In this document: piece after piece, positions 1-16,275 of the stretch
Layout: every line of letters starts with the position of its first letter
Numbering within the stretch: the first letter of the stretch is position 1
Source: Syngnathus acus
Lineage: Eukaryota > Chordata > Actinopteri > Syngnathiformes > Syngnathidae
Reading direction: 5' to 3'
Assembly: GCF_901709675.1 (NCBI RefSeq)
Contig: NC_051092.1
Span: forward strand, 12,336,491-12,400,490
DNA length: 64,000 nucleotides
Translations under genes and position numbers: made by a program
Notes under the pieces: generated by a model
Databases searched by the model: none
The model's input: the letters and a program-made list of their open reading frames with translations, nothing else
What the model was told of the DNA's origin: nothing

Positions 1-78
1 TTTTTTTCACTTTTTTGGGCATTTTATGGCTGGTGCGACTTATACTCCGGTGCGACTTATAGTCCGAAAATTACGGTA
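1..78. mobile_element. Right end of a TA-flanked non-autonomous DNA element
   Basis: The window opens inside a repeat that ends with GTCCGAAAATTACGG followed by TA. The same terminus closes the elements at 9413 and 28617, so this is the right end of a third-party copy of that family whose body lies outside the window. Confidence 0.6.
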
Positions 79-552
79 TATTGATGCCAGAAGTTCATCT
101 TTTCTCTGTCAGACATAGAATATCCTGCCAACAGTGTTGGGAATCAGTTAAGTTTTTTTTTTTCCCCCAAAAGTAAAATACATTTTTATTTTTCATTTTC
201 ATCAGGAGCACAATGGAACTCTGACAAGAATGGCATTTTCACCCAGTCTATTATTATTTATTGTTATTATTGAGCACTGATCTTAATTAATGTGAGGAAG
301 TTCACCAGTTCTTTAGATTCTGTCCTAGGTTCCTTTGTGATCTGTCAGAGGAGCCATCGCTGTGCATTTGCTGTAATTTTTGTAGGCCGGTTGTTCACCA
401 CTGTTCCTCTTTCTCCTTTTGTAGATAATGGAAATTATATTTCTTTGATGATCTTAACTATTAAATGGGGAAAGCATGCAAATAAAAAAAAAAATTGAGA
501 AGAGGCATGATACTTTTTCAAAGCAGTGCACCCGTTCACTTTTATCGTACAG

Positions 553-2244
553 AGAAAAAGCAGAAAGGAATCTTCCAGCACATGACGAGGACTCACAGCA
601 CGGTGATCTGCGTGTCCACGGGAGTCGTGATGCTGCTCCTTGTAGTCTCCATCTTGGTACAGATCAAGCAGCCACGCAAGAAGGTGATCACATGACCTCA
701 TTTTGCTGACTGACTTACCTTTACAAAGGTGTAGTCATAGTCAAATACTGACTGTATGAGTTCTGCATTTTAGGTATTGGTACGCAAGAATAACTTGTTC
801 CAGCATGGGGACGACCACTCGCCGTTTGAGCCTCCACACTATGAACTATTGACCCTCAGAGAAAAGGTAAGTGTGTTAAACGCCAGACTGAGATTATTGC
901 TGATATTTTTAGGGAGTGGAATTAATCAGAATTACTGTAAACAATCGCTAATCCTTATCGGAGCTATTCCTTATAGATCATTTTTTCGTTCCTAGATTCA
1001 TTATAGATATGGTAAATTCATTATAGTTGAACTACGCAACACACAGTAGTTTGGCAAATTATTCAGAGAGAGACAAAATGCTTGCTTTAAGCTGTTTGTT
1101 GTACATTCTTAGTTAAAATTGAAATATAAAACAAAAAGAATAATGCACACTTAACCGAACATAAATGCCTAACTTCAGAAAGTCTATCTTAATGCTAACA
1201 GACTAAGAAAAACAACATAGACAGGCTAAATAAACTAGCGTCAATGTCGGTGTTTTAAATAACAGACATTTAAACACAAATGGCAAAGTCACATGTACAC
1301 AGACAATATATCAATGCTCCCATTTATTGATTCTCAGTGGGAAAAAATGAATGTTATTGCAGCTCACTGAGTTAGTTGAGAAGCTCTTCATGTATTAAAG
1401 TATGTCTCTATTATCATGCACACCAAAAGGCACATAATGTCAATCGACACTGAAGCATGAAATCATGACACAAACTGTTTAATTCTTAACTTTTTACACA
1501 CGTCTTTTGTGAAAGACAATGTTGTAAAGTGAACAGAAGCATGAAATCATGACACAAACTGTTTAATTCTTAACTTTTTACACACGTCTTTTGTGAAAGA
1601 CAGTGTTGTAAAGTGTTTTGTATTTATCTATTCAGTTTCGGAAATAATATTGTAATAATCAGACAATTGAAAACGAGACATACTGTCGAGTGCTATTTGT
1701 TTCATCAAAAACACAATGTACATTTTTTGTTGCTGATTTACTCAGCTGCACCACTGTGCAATGTTCTTACCTTACAAAAGCTCAAGTGATGTTTGTTTCA
1801 TAGAAGCTGTCGCGGGATCTGGGAGATCTATCGGAGGAGCTTCAGTCCCTGCAGCCTTTGAGAAGGTCATCTTCAGGTTCGCGCTGTGTTCATGAGCATC
1901 ACTGTGGCTCTCAGGCCTCACTCAACTCCATCAAAGGCTCTCTTGGTGCAGTCCACGGCTCTTCAGAGCTCACCTCGATTCGAGGGGACGTCCAGAGGGC
2001 TCCGCCTCCTCTGCACGAGTCTGCTGGCAATCTGCGCAAGAAGAGCTGGCCAAGTGTCAAAGTGGCTGCCGGCCTCCAGCCACAATACAGCTTGGCGGAG
2101 AGACACCATCGAGTCATGGAGGACCACTATGACGACCAGGAGGCGGGGGACGGAGCTGGCTACGACATGTACATACACAGGACCGCCAATAGGCGGTGTC
2201 GCTATGAGATAGCCCAACAAAGATCTTTATCCATGGACTTTTAA
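553..2244 (+). CDS. neto2: Neuropilin and tolloid-like protein 2, last three coding exons
   Basis: Exons 553-683, 774-866 and 1804-2244 join in frame (phase 1 entry, then phase 0) and end at TAA. The product begins just before a single transmembrane helix ([20 protein letters not shown]), followed by the juxtamembrane [20 protein letters not shown], and [20 protein letters not shown] blocks, and ends SLSMDF. These blocks in this order match the cytoplasmic tail of NETO2; NETO1 ends in a different, TTRV-type, terminus. NETO2 is a single-pass auxiliary subunit of kainate receptors; its CUB and LDL-A ectodomain exons must lie upstream of the window. Introns have standard gt-ag ends (aag|gtgatc, aag|gtaagt). 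An ATTAAA at about 2344 could serve for polyadenylation. The central tail (about residues 100-170) is divergent from mammalian NETO2. The paralogue (a or b) cannot be settled. Confidence 0.85.
1452..1615. repeat. 84-bp direct tandem duplication in a neto2 intron
   Basis: Two near-identical copies, starting at 1452 and 1536 with GAAGCATGAAATCATGACAC, lie head to tail within the last intron of neto2. Only a few substitutions separate them, so the duplication looks recent. Confidence 0.85.
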
Positions 2245-2832
2245 CACATGTCAGCCTTCATTTTGATGCTTCTATTATATATTAAGTATGCAAGAGATTT
2301 ATTGCATTAGCCTGGTTTATATGCAATTCTTTTAATCATTTCAATTAAAAATCATCCTGATTGAAGATCTCCGGTCAACTGTTTATGCGTGACCTGAATC
2401 AGAACAGCTGTTAATACAGCCTTGAGACATGCATAGATCAATGAGAACATCATGTGACATATTTCAAGATGGAGGTCAGTTGCCTATTATGGCACAACAG
2501 GTGAGATTGTTTTGAGACATTTATGGAAGTATAAAATCAAGTAAACAAACTCTCCCAACTCAACTCTCCATAGGACGTAAACAATGTCAATCAACAGTGG
2601 TGTACCTGGACGTGTTCAATGAACGGAAGTTCATGCACTCGTTCATATTTTGGACGAAGGTGAACTGTATGTCGCGCATTTTTGCTTCATGAACGCTTTT
2701 GTGAACATGCTCATCCTGGGGCCAATGAGCAGTTTTGAATGTGAGTTCATTTTCATTCAAGGATGCCAGGTTTTCTCTTCTTCGACATCAAGATAAAAGC
2801 ATAGCTTGATTAGGCGGAGTAAACAATTTGGC
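2245..2832. other. 3' flank of neto2, no gene seen
   Basis: AT-rich sequence containing the presumed neto2 3' UTR (about 2245-2400) and then unique-looking DNA. No coding exon or recognisable repeat was found. Confidence 0.6.
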
Positions 2833-3012
2833 GCATCATCAAAACAAGGCGTGTGCTTGGAACATAAATGTAACACACCTGCCCATCCACATGCGTCATC
2901 AAAACAAGGCGTGTGCTTGGAACATAAATGTAACACACCTGGCCATCCACATGCGTCATCAAAACAAGGCGTGTGCTTGGAACATAAATGTCACACGCCT
3001 GCCCATCCGCAT
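2833..3012. repeat. Three-copy 60-bp minisatellite
   Basis: A 60-bp unit beginning near CATCAAAACAAGGCGTGTGC is repeated three times with exact 60-bp spacing and only a few changes. It creates an open frame in more than one phase, which is a by-product of the period being divisible by three and not evidence of a gene. Confidence 0.9.
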
Positions 3013-3250
3013 GCTAGGAACCAAACTAGTAATGGACTCATAATAATTTTATGTTTGTACATTTTCTGCACTGTCAGTTTGACAAAAGGCCCTATTTTTG
3101 AATAAAAGGATGGATATTAAAACATAAAAAATCAAAATCCTTTTTAAGTGATAGATTAATCAACAGAAATTAACAATAATTTATCATTTTTTAAATAATT
3201 AATAGTTGCAGCCCTAAAATGCAGTGTCAATGTCAGTGATTTTGGCTTAC

Positions 3251-3313
3251 GACTCCAGTCAACAGTCCACTGATCCCACAGAGAAGAAACCGTAAGCGGA
3301 AAGCAAATACTAT
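3251..3313 (-). pseudogene. Orphan lectin exon 1 with lost start codon
   Basis: Read on the minus strand this 63-nt segment matches the signal-peptide exon of the lectins in this window (VFAFRLRFLLCGISGLLTGV), with acceptor ctgcag and donor gtaag intact, but the start ATG is ATA. Upstream (3400-3600) the 5' untranslated exon and promoter region are also recognisable by comparison with 9835-10030. No exons 2-6 follow at lower coordinates; the 60-bp minisatellite lies there instead. It is a broken partial duplicate of lectin gene A. Confidence 0.8.
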
Positions 3314-3860
3314 CTGCAGTGAAAGAACAATGTTTCATATTTCCAACATGACATATCAGCTTTACATTTACAGAACATCTCTTCAAATCAAGCAAGAATC
3401 GGATGAAAGCTGAAAAGTTCGGTTTGCAAGGATAAGATGTAAAGTTACTTTTGCTGTCTTGAGAATGGTGGCAAGAATTCCTCTTAAATGCTGGGTTTGC
3501 CATCCAAATTGCTGTTGATGGTGCCAAATTAACTTCAATACAGATGAGGTTCCGCCCTGAGGAAGCATGCACGTTCCATGCCAAGTCGCAATGCAACATT
3601 ATATAGAATCATTCACCAATGGTGAGACAAATGTAAAGCTTGTAAAGATTTGTGTGTTAAAAGCCTGAAACATAGAGCAATTGAAAGTACGACAGTCACT
3701 GAGCGCAGAACACTTACAGTATTTTCCGAATTATAAGTATTTGCCATCCAAATGGGGCTTGTCACAATTACCCCAAAGTTTCTATTTTGCCATCCAAATT
3801 GCTGTTTATGGTGCCAAATCAATTTGAACCACATCTAACAGATGAGGAAGCAGGCACATT

Positions 3861-4274
3861 ACCGTATTTTCCGGACTATAAGGCGCACCTAAAAACCTAA
3901 AATCTTCTCAAAAGCCTACAGTGCGCCTTATAGTCCAGTGCGCCTTATATATGGACCAAATTCCTAAATTTAAACTGGCCCGAAGCATTGTGTCATAAAA
4001 TAAATCATAAGTGGCCCGCTGAAGACTATGAATCATTAATCAAAAATACTATGGATCATTATTTTGTGATTATAAAGTAATTTGTTGCGTCTGAAGTTGA
4101 AATAAAAAAGATAAAATGGAGAATGATTTGATTTGGATTAAAAATCTGACATGATGCATTAATGGTGCGCCTTATAGTCCGGTGCGCCTTATATAAGGAC
4201 AAAGTTTTAAAATGGGCCATTCATTGAAGGTGCGCCTTATAGTCCGGTGCGCCTTATAGTCCGGAAAATACGGT
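3861..4274. mobile_element. MITE with CCGTATTTTCCGG termini
   Basis: Starts CCGTATTTTCCGGACTATAA and ends with its inverse, TTATAGTCCGGAAAATACGG, each flanked by TA. Sub-terminal GGCGCACC/GGTGCGCC repeats are present near both ends. About 410 bp with no coding capacity: a non-autonomous DNA transposon with a probable TA target duplication. Confidence 0.8.
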
Positions 4275-4315
4275 ACTTACCAAGCTGGAATGCATCATTA
4301 TGTATCATTAAAAAA

Positions 4316-4620
4316 ACGGTGTGTAGCACGTCCGCCTCACAGTTCGGAGAGTACGTGTTCGATTCCACCTCCGGCCGTCCCTGTGTGGCGTTAGCATGTT
4401 CTCCCTGTGCCTGCGTGGGTTTTCTCCGGGCACTCTGGTCTCTGTGTGCCCTGCGATTGGCTGGCAACCAGTTCAGGGTGTCCCCCGACTACTGCCCCAT
4501 GTGATGGATGGATGGATGGATGGATGGATGGATGGATGGATGGATGGATGGATGGATGGATGGATGGATGCATGGATGGATGCATGGATGGATGCATGGA
4601 TGGATGCATGGATGGATGGA
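4316..4620 (+). mobile_element. tRNA-derived SINE with GGAT tail, internally deleted
   Basis: The head carries an A-box-like TGTAGCACGTCCGCC and a B-box-like GTTCGATTCC, then the conserved body (GCATGTTCTCC, GTGGGTTTTCTCCGGGCACT) and a long GGAT/GCAT tetranucleotide tail from about 4503. Compared with the copy at 26780 it lacks the middle of the body (join near 4437). Confidence 0.8.
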
Positions 4621-5039
4621 ACCCTCAAAGCAATTGACAGTCAGTGATTTCAGAACACTTATTTATCAAATACATCATGTCATTTAAGAGCCCAATCTGC
4701 ATCACTTGCAGCTTTGTCATCCGGAAGACCCCTTCTCAAAATGGTTTCCTTTGTGGTCCGATATGACACAATTGAGTAGACCATGAGACTCAACACTTTC
4801 TTGCCAAAAAAAGGGCTGAGTGAGCTATCTTTATTCAGAGTATGCTGCGGGAAGGGTTGAATTAAATATCCTTCCTTCATATATCATTTTGACATGGTTT
4901 TGAACATGTTTTTTGGGGGAGTTGGGCTCACACTTCACACTCCTGGACCATATTCTCTTAGAACAACAAATGACACCTTTTGTCCCAAATTTGTAACCCT
5001 GCATTGAAAAATTATTTAAATTAGGCTTATGAAAGTCTT

Positions 5040-6301
5040 GGTGTCACGACTCGTCCCCGGTTGTTTTATTATGTGTAGGTTGTCATTATTTCTGTCCGTG
5101 GGACATTACAGATTGCACCACCCAAGTGTCACGGATCGGAATGGAGCAGGGCGACCAAATGCAGCTTGGACCAGGGTTTATTGAAGGGAAGAGGTACCGT
5201 GTTTTTCCGTGCATAATGCGCCCCCGTGCATAATACGCACCCTAAAAATGGCATGTCGATTTTGGAAAAAAGCCTGTACCCATGTATAATACGCACCCAA
5301 ATTTTGACTCTTACTTAAGTCCGTAAACGTAAAATTATTTCAGAAAAAAGATCATCTTCGGGAACAACCGGATGTTATTCTGCCGGTCAGTATCACTGCG
5401 CATGCGCTAGCAAACTCGATAGCGAAGAAATGTTTCGGATTTGTGTAGGGTACATTGTGACAGCAAACGAGCAGGTGATCGAGCAAGCGTCTGATACGAG
5501 ACCATTGTGTTCGTATGGTGCGTGTTTGAAGTGAACAGCAGAGAAGAAAGGAACAAGGCAAAGTGTTGTGAAATAAAATATTACCTGTAATACGCATTTA
5601 GGTAGAGAACTGAACTCTCGCTCTTTATATAGCTCACGTGTCTTGCGCATCCGTTCTGCGCATCTGTAATGGCGGCCTCCATATGATATCCGGTTTGTGA
5701 TGGAGATTAAAAAACAAACAATATTTGACAATAACACATCATCAAGGATTGCACCATCGCATCAAACGATGTGTCGTCAATTATGAATTTTACTGACTAA
5801 GTGTGTTGGGCAGGATGGCTGAATGCGATGCGCGATTGACAACAAACAAGAAGAAAGGTGTGATTTCAAGTTTTATTTCGAGGGAGATTTTCTTCAAAAA
5901 TTGTTGTACCCATGCATAATGCGCACCCCAGATTTTAGGACAATAAATTAGTTAGATTTTGCGCATTATGCATGGAAAAACACGGTAGTTGGAAGGGAGG
6001 ATAAGGGAAACAAGCCAACAGAAGCGGCAAACTGACATAACGGCCTAACAACTATCAACGGGACTGACTGACAGGGCTGGCAAACAAAAACCGAATTGAC
6101 AGACGTGAGACAAGAAATAATCCGACAAAGGTGTGACACGCAGACAGGATTTAAATACGCGACAGGTAACGAGAGGCAGGTGACTGTGAGTAGTACATAG
6201 ATTGTGAGTAAGCACAAGAAGGGAGGGGCGAGTACACAGACACGGACAAAAATAATGACAACCGGCACATAATAAAACACCCGGGGACGAGGCGTGACAC
6301 C
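5040..6301. mobile_element. DNA element with about 60-bp terminal inverted repeats
   Basis: Left end GGTGTCACGACTCGTCCCCG and right end CGGGGACGAGGCGTGACACC are inverted repeats that extend about 60 bp inward (through TTTTATTATGTG and GTTGTCATTATTT). No transposase is visible. The body is split by a second element at 5196-5986, so the original element was about 470 bp. Superfamily not determined; no clear target duplication. Confidence 0.7.
5196..5986. mobile_element. MITE with CCGTGTTTTTCC termini nested in another element
   Basis: Begins CCGTGTTTTTCCGTGCATAA and ends with the inverse TTATGCATGGAAAAACACGG, flanked by TA on both sides. About 790 bp, with GCGC/ATAATACGCACCC subrepeats near both ends. 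No transposase frame. Its ends resemble those of the CCGTATTTTCC elements elsewhere in the window, suggesting one broad TA-inserting family. Confidence 0.75.
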
Positions 6302-6557
6302 TTTCTTTAATCCCAAGGTTTTCAGCAATGGACTCAGAAGGTTTGCAAGGAAGAGTAGAAAAAAAGACCGAAACCTTTATGCAGACCTTTATTTACCTGA
6401 GATGCTCTTTGACGTTCCAAATCTGCTGTCAATAGAAATTGAGCGTTGTTGAGAAACAAGAAGAGTGGGGTGGACAGTAAACCCAGAAAAAGAGTCATCA
6501 AGTTTTGATACTATATTATCTCAATGATCTCAATGAGTCATCAGTAAATCTCATAAG

Positions 6558-9500
6558 TTAATGATGTATTAATGAGAACAACTCTCTAATGCAAACAAAC
6601 GGCTCGTCATCTGTGCAGTCTTCATCATACCAAAGTCCATCTGCAAGAAGTAAGAAATTCAAGTTTAACAGCATTCTATTTGGAGAAAAAAACTTGAATC
6701 ATTGATTTTGATCACATTTTCTGACATTTACTTACCATCCTCATCGATCGCAACACAGTTACTAGCGGCACTGGACTCTGCAGAATCATCAAAGTTAAAG
6801 AACTCCTGCTCTGAGCCGTCAGTCCATATGAAGTCATCTTCCTGGAATACCAAGTCCCACATAAAGACAACCACAGAGAATTTGCATTTTCTGTTTGGTT
6901 TTTCAGTTGACATCACCACCCGACACATTTTGGTACTTCCGTTTCCGGGTCACAGAGGTGGTGGAAAGGCGAGCTACATTCTTTTCCCCACTTCCCCTCG
7001 CCCAATGTTTTTCTTTTTCTTGAGGCTGTTGTTTTTATTTTTGAAGCAGCGGCTTGCTAACTGCGAGCAGCTTGTTAAGACACGTAGCCGTAACAATCCA
7101 CCTCGGTCTACAGGCTCTCGAGAGCACAGTCATAGGTGACCCCATCACTTGCAAAATGAAGCTCCAGAATCCAGCCACAGCAATGTGTTTTCCTGGAGCC
7201 AGAGCACCCGATATTGAAGCTAACCAACGATGAAAGGTTTAGCAGATTATTCTTGCTTAATTGGTGGCTGGCTAGTTTCTGTAGAGAGCAGGGATAAGAG
7301 CAGTTTGTAGATAATTGGTTCTACTTCTGGGGCTGCCCCAGCCTGCGGAACCTGGATGTCCTTCTCCGTAACCAGAATTTCTTCAACCCGTTTCCAATTT
7401 TGTCAAGTCAGGTGATAACAGTGCATGAAATGAAACTGTAATGAATGGTGATAATGGATGAGCTGAAATAAACAAAAATAGGAAGGCACCATTATTCTTT
7501 CTGGTAATAAACACGAATGATTGTTTCACCTCAATTGCATCAGTGAGTCCAATCCAAGCAAAGTCATTGTTACCGCCCGCTCGAATCAGTTCCAGAACAA
7601 AGGCATTCTCCAGGGCGTTGTGGATGGAAACAAGATTGCCACCAAGGATGTTGCAGACACTCTGATGAACAAAAAACTTTGTATTCACTTGTTCCAGTTC
7701 GCCAGACAATTGGCAAGAGTTATTTTGAACCCGACATCTAAATGGATCATTCATTGCTGTTTGGCAACTCCATAACAAATACTTTTTTGACGTACCTCTG
7801 CATCTGCAAAAGTCCTCTCATCATCTTGGAATATGTAACAGTTACAGTCCAACTGAGTCCAGCCTTTGGGGCAGTCATTACCTGCAGAACAATTGTTGTT
7901 TTAGGGGATATTGAGAAAATATCAAGTATTGAGCTTGCACTGCTAACCTGTGCTCCTAAACTTTGGCAATGACCACTGTGAAGAAGAACAAAAGCACATT
8001 GGTAAAATCAGACTGCAGACCAGTGGCACAAATGAAGACAATAATTTCGGAAGAAATTGATTGACGACTAGTAATTGATTATCTAAGGAATCAATACTGT
8101 TTTTGATAACCAATTGATTATCAGGTGAATTTGTTAAATTTAAAATTTTAATTGATGATCAAGATTGTTGCCAATTTTCTGACATGCTAGGAACCAAACT
8201 ACCATAATTTTCGGACTAAAAGTCGCTCCGGAATATAGGTCGCATTCGCCATAAAATGCACAATAACGTGAAAAAAACATATATAAGTCGCTCCGGAGTA
8301 TAGGTCGCATTTTGGGGGGAAATTTATTCGACAAAATCCAACACCAAGAACAGACATGAACGAGCAACAACAGGCTAAACGATAGGTATGCTAACGTGCC
8401 ATAAACACAAACAAAGAGCTGAGAACGGGCCTGACGTAACATTCAGAGTTATTAAAAAAAACTATTACATAAATAACACGTTTATAAAACCATCTGTGTC
8501 AGTCCAATTCATTAAATCCATCGATCGTCCTTTGTCAACAATGGGTGCGCGCCGCTGACGGCGCTTGCACTTCAAAATATTCCACAGGCCCATATAACGA
8601 TATATAAATTAGATATCAAATAACTATTATAGAAGCAATAATATTATCAAACCATCTGTGCACTCTAAATCATTAAATCCATCGATCAAATTCCTCGTCC
8701 TTTGTCAACAACGCCGCGCGTGCGCCCTGATGTCAGCCTCGTCGTTATTCCACAGATCTCGTATATAACTATATTGCAGCATTAACAAAGTACAAGGAAA
8801 GACGTGGGTTTGGTAAACGGCTCTTTATTTAACAAAACAAACTTCCAGGCGAGTGGCGGCGTGGACTTCCATCCACGGAGGTGGAAGAGAGATCCATAGA
8901 ATAGGACCGGGCGTGCGTAAAATCCATGACCGAGCCCCATCCACCGTCCCCGGACAGCCACCCGGCCGAGCGCCGGCCCCCGACTTCTATCCACGGAGGT
9001 GAAAGAGAGCTCCGTAGAGTAGGACCGGGCGTGCGTAAAAGCCATAATAGTTTTTCGAACCTTCTGTGTCACTCCAACTCCTTAAATCCTTCAAACTCTT
9101 CGTCCACCGTGTCACTTAGAAACAAAGCCGCTAATGATGCCGGTAGTACGTGGGGCCCTTCGTCATCTTCGTCATCCCGTGATCAATCTTTGTCCTTTTT
9201 GTAAACAACCGCCGCGGGCGCGGCGCCCTGCTGCTGACGTCACTTGAAATTCAAATTACAGTAATCCCTTGCTCCATCGCGGTTCGTTTATCGCGGTTTC
9301 ACTTTATTTTTTTGAAAACTTTTGAAAAAATTCACATATAAGTCGCTCCTCATTATAAATCGCCCCCCACCCAAACTATGAAAAAAAACGCGACATAGTC
9401 CAAAAATTACGGTCCTGTTTTTTAATCAAAAACTGAAGATTCGAATTCATTTTTGGAGATTAAAATTCAAATCCATCTTTTAATCGACACACTAATTTGC

Positions 9501-9741
9501 CATTAGGCCCTATTTTTGAATAAAATTGATTTTAAAACATAAAAAACATAATTTCTTTTTAAGTAATAGATTAATCGACAGAAATCCATTTGTAAAATAA
9601 GTAATAGTTGCGGCCCTAAAATGCATAAAACACAATACTGAACGTTAGTTTAAGTCAGTGATTGAGATTTTGACTTACGACTCCAGTCAACAGTCCACTG
9701 ATCCCACAGAGGAGAACTGTTAAGCGAAGAGCAAATGCCAT
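6558..9741 (-). CDS. Secreted C-type lectin domain protein, gene A
   Basis: Complement of join(6558-6640, 6736-6841, 7530-7661, 7796-7881, 7948-7975, 9679-9741): 165 residues, no stops, all gt-ag. Exon 1 gives a signal peptide (MAFALRLTVLLCGISGLLTGV); exon 2 is a 28-nt micro-exon; exons 3-6 code one C-type lectin domain: CPKGWTQLDCNCYIFQ, SVCNILGGNLVSIHNALENA, AWIGL, WTDGSE, NCVAIDEDGLW, PFVCI. All domain cysteines are present. The calcium/sugar motif site reads AESSAASN: no EPN or QPD, so classical mannose or galactose binding is unlikely. The size and one-domain plan fit teleost secreted lectins of the ladderlectin type. Intron 1 is 1.7 kb because a large DNA element (8201-9413) sits in it. 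A tttatt (AATAAA on this strand) at 6388 is the likely polyadenylation signal. 6930-7380 in intron 4 looks inserted but was not identified. Confidence 0.85.
8201..9413. mobile_element. Large pogo-like non-autonomous element, copy 1
   Basis: Flanked by TA, with AATTTTCGGACTAAAAGTCG-type left end and CCAAAAATTACGG right end, and sub-terminal AAGTCGCTCC repeats. Two other copies are at 26346-28617 and 46263-47390. Near 9090-9200 the minus strand reads an acidic stretch (DDEDDEGPH..LSDTVDEEFEGF) resembling the acidic C-terminus of pogo/Tigger transposases, with TA target choice in agreement. No full transposase remains. Lies in intron 1 of lectin A. Confidence 0.65.
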
Positions 9742-9920
9742 CTGCAATAAAATAGCAATATTTCATATTTCCAACAGAAAATATTAGCCTTACATTTACA
9801 GCACATCTCTTCTAACAAAGCAAGAATCGGATGAAAGCTGAAAAGTTCGGTTTGCAAGGGTAAGATGTAAAGTTACCTTTGCAGTCTTGATGCCTCACAC
9901 TGAGAACGGTGACAAGAATT

Positions 9921-9930
9921 CCTTTTATAT
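9921..9930 (-). promoter_or_regulatory. TATA box of lectin gene A
   Basis: ATATAAAAGG on the minus strand, about 45 bp upstream of a short untranslated exon that ends ..GACTGCAAAG before gtaac (about 9884), as in the other lectin genes. Confidence 0.6.
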
Positions 9931-10149
9931 GCTGTGTTTTCCTTCCAAATTGCTGTGACGTGGTGCTAAATTAACTTCAACACAGATGAGGTTCCGCCCC
10001 GAGGAAGCATGCACGTTTCACAATGCAACATTATATAGTATCATTCACCTATGGTGAGACAATTGTAAAGCTTGTAAAAGCCTGAAACATAGAGCAATTG
10101 AAAGCACGACAGTCACTGAGCGCAGAAGACTTATTTAGAAGACTTGTTT

Positions 10150-10844
10150 ATTTACTATGTATGTACTATGTATGCATGTATGTATGTATGCATTTATATT
10201 TTATTCATGTCATTTAATTTGCCTAATCTGCATTGATTGCAGCTTCGTTATCCAGAAGACCGCTTCTTAAAATTGTTCCACTTGTATAAAAAGGGCTGAG
10301 TGAACTATCTTTATTCAGAGCCTGCTGCGAGAAGGTTTGATTTAAATATCATGTTGACTTGGTTTTGAACATGTTTTTTTTTTTTTGTGACGGGGGCATA
10401 CTTCGCCCTCCTGCACCATATTCTTTTCGAACAAATGATACTTTTTGTCAAGCGCCAGGCAAACATAAAACAATACAACAATTCCTGGGACTCTTTCTCA
10501 CGCTCTTTCTCCCTCTTCATTAATAATTAATTATCATTGATTAATCATACTTTTTGTTGTCAGGCAGGCAAAAAAACCATTCATGCCAGACTACTTATTG
10601 GGAACCGGTTTTCATAATGTTCTCACACCTTGGGTTATGTCTCACAAAACAAAAGGCGAGGCTGGTTCCAACGTGTGTCAGGGAGGTACCACTGTGACCT
10701 TTTTATGTCATTTACGTAAGCATAAGTATAAATACGATTTTGATCCTGCTGTACCGTATCTCAGCAGTTTCAATGCGACAACATGGCATCAGTCTTTGTT
10801 CATCCTCCATCTGTTCTTCAATTGCGTCCAGCCAGAGTTGCATT
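10150..10844. other. Gene-poor spacer between lectin A and the TMEM116-like gene
   Basis: Holds a degenerate ATGT microsatellite (about 10155-10190), the end of duplicated block copy 2 (to about 10460) and the presumed 3' UTR of the TMEM116-like gene. No exon was recognised. Confidence 0.5.
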
Positions 10845-15579
<4,735 letters not shown>

Positions 15580-16042
15580 CTGCAGATGACATTAAGACAC
15601 AAACATGCAAACACACACACGCATCATTATCCTGTATTTGTGGCTCCAAAAGTGCTTTTATTCTATTTCATATGAAAGATTCAATGCAGCTAAAGCAAAT
15701 CAATACATTAACTTCATCACCTACTATCATCATCATCACCAGTTTATTGTGCTTTCTAAGTTCAGTCTTTATTGTGTTACAGCTGCTGTTGGGCTGTAAA
15801 TAGAGTTGGTTATATTTGACTTGTGATTTAGTTTGACTGACATTTTTGATTGGTCGTTATCATACAATAGGAGTGCCAAAGTTGAAGTATATTACATAAC
15901 ATACGATACATTTTGATGAAATGAACGACTGATTATAATATAAATATTATTTCAGGGGTAGAATTGAGTCATACATTAAACAAAGGATGTAGCCGATTAT
16001 AGCAAAAGTGGCCAGCATCATTAGGTGATGTTTACAAAATAA

Positions 16043-16076
<34 letters not shown>

Positions 16077-16240
16077 GGGCTGATCAAATGAGACTGATGC
16101 CATTATTTTAAGAAGGGAAAGATATCCTGCTGATGGAACACAAAACAAATTGCATGAACAGACGAGGCCGAGACAACACAAAATACTGTATCTATTTAAT
16201 GTTAATGAACTGCCTGCTTTAAAACATTTATTGACCTTAC

Positions 16241-16275
<35 letters not shown>

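Larger units (their letters stand above)
3010..5000. repeat. Duplicated block, copy 1 (partner 8185-10460)
   Basis: Collinear similarity to 8185-10460: shared landmarks are GCTAGGAACCAAACTA, TAGGCCCTATTTTTGAATAA, the lectin exon-1/promoter segment, the AAGCCTGAAACATAGAGCAA stretch and the GGGCTGAGTGA..TATCTTTATTCAGAG stretch. Copy 1 acquired the DNA element at 3861-4274 and the SINE at 4316-4620; copy 2 acquired the large element at 8201-9413. Confidence 0.75.

Noticed and set aside
2806-3105. Open frames of about 100 codons with threefold internal repeats, superficially a repeat protein or CRISPR-like array
   Set aside because: The repeat unit is 60 bp with no spacers and its length is a multiple of three, so open frames arise by chance. 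No splice context or homologue.
3721-3745. TATTTTCCGAATTATAAG as another MITE start
   Set aside because: Resembles the CCGTATTTTCC terminus but no matching right end or subrepeats; may be a decayed fragment, not supportable.
4391-4647. Frames rich in MDGW or MHPS repeats
   Set aside because: Translation of the GGAT microsatellite and SINE body. The same applies at 35354-35545 and 40278-40578.
6930-7380. Extra sequence in intron 4 of lectin A as a possible new element
   Set aside because: It is absent from the paralogues' introns, but no terminal repeats, target duplication or coding relic could be found, so it was not called.
8782-9204. Overlapping frames (GPALGRVAVRGRWMGLG, PHPPSPDSHPAERRPP) recurring at 27851-28391 and 47120-47390
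   Set aside because: Both strands are open over a GC-rich internal repeat of the pogo-like element; no domain is recognisable except the short acidic relic noted separately.
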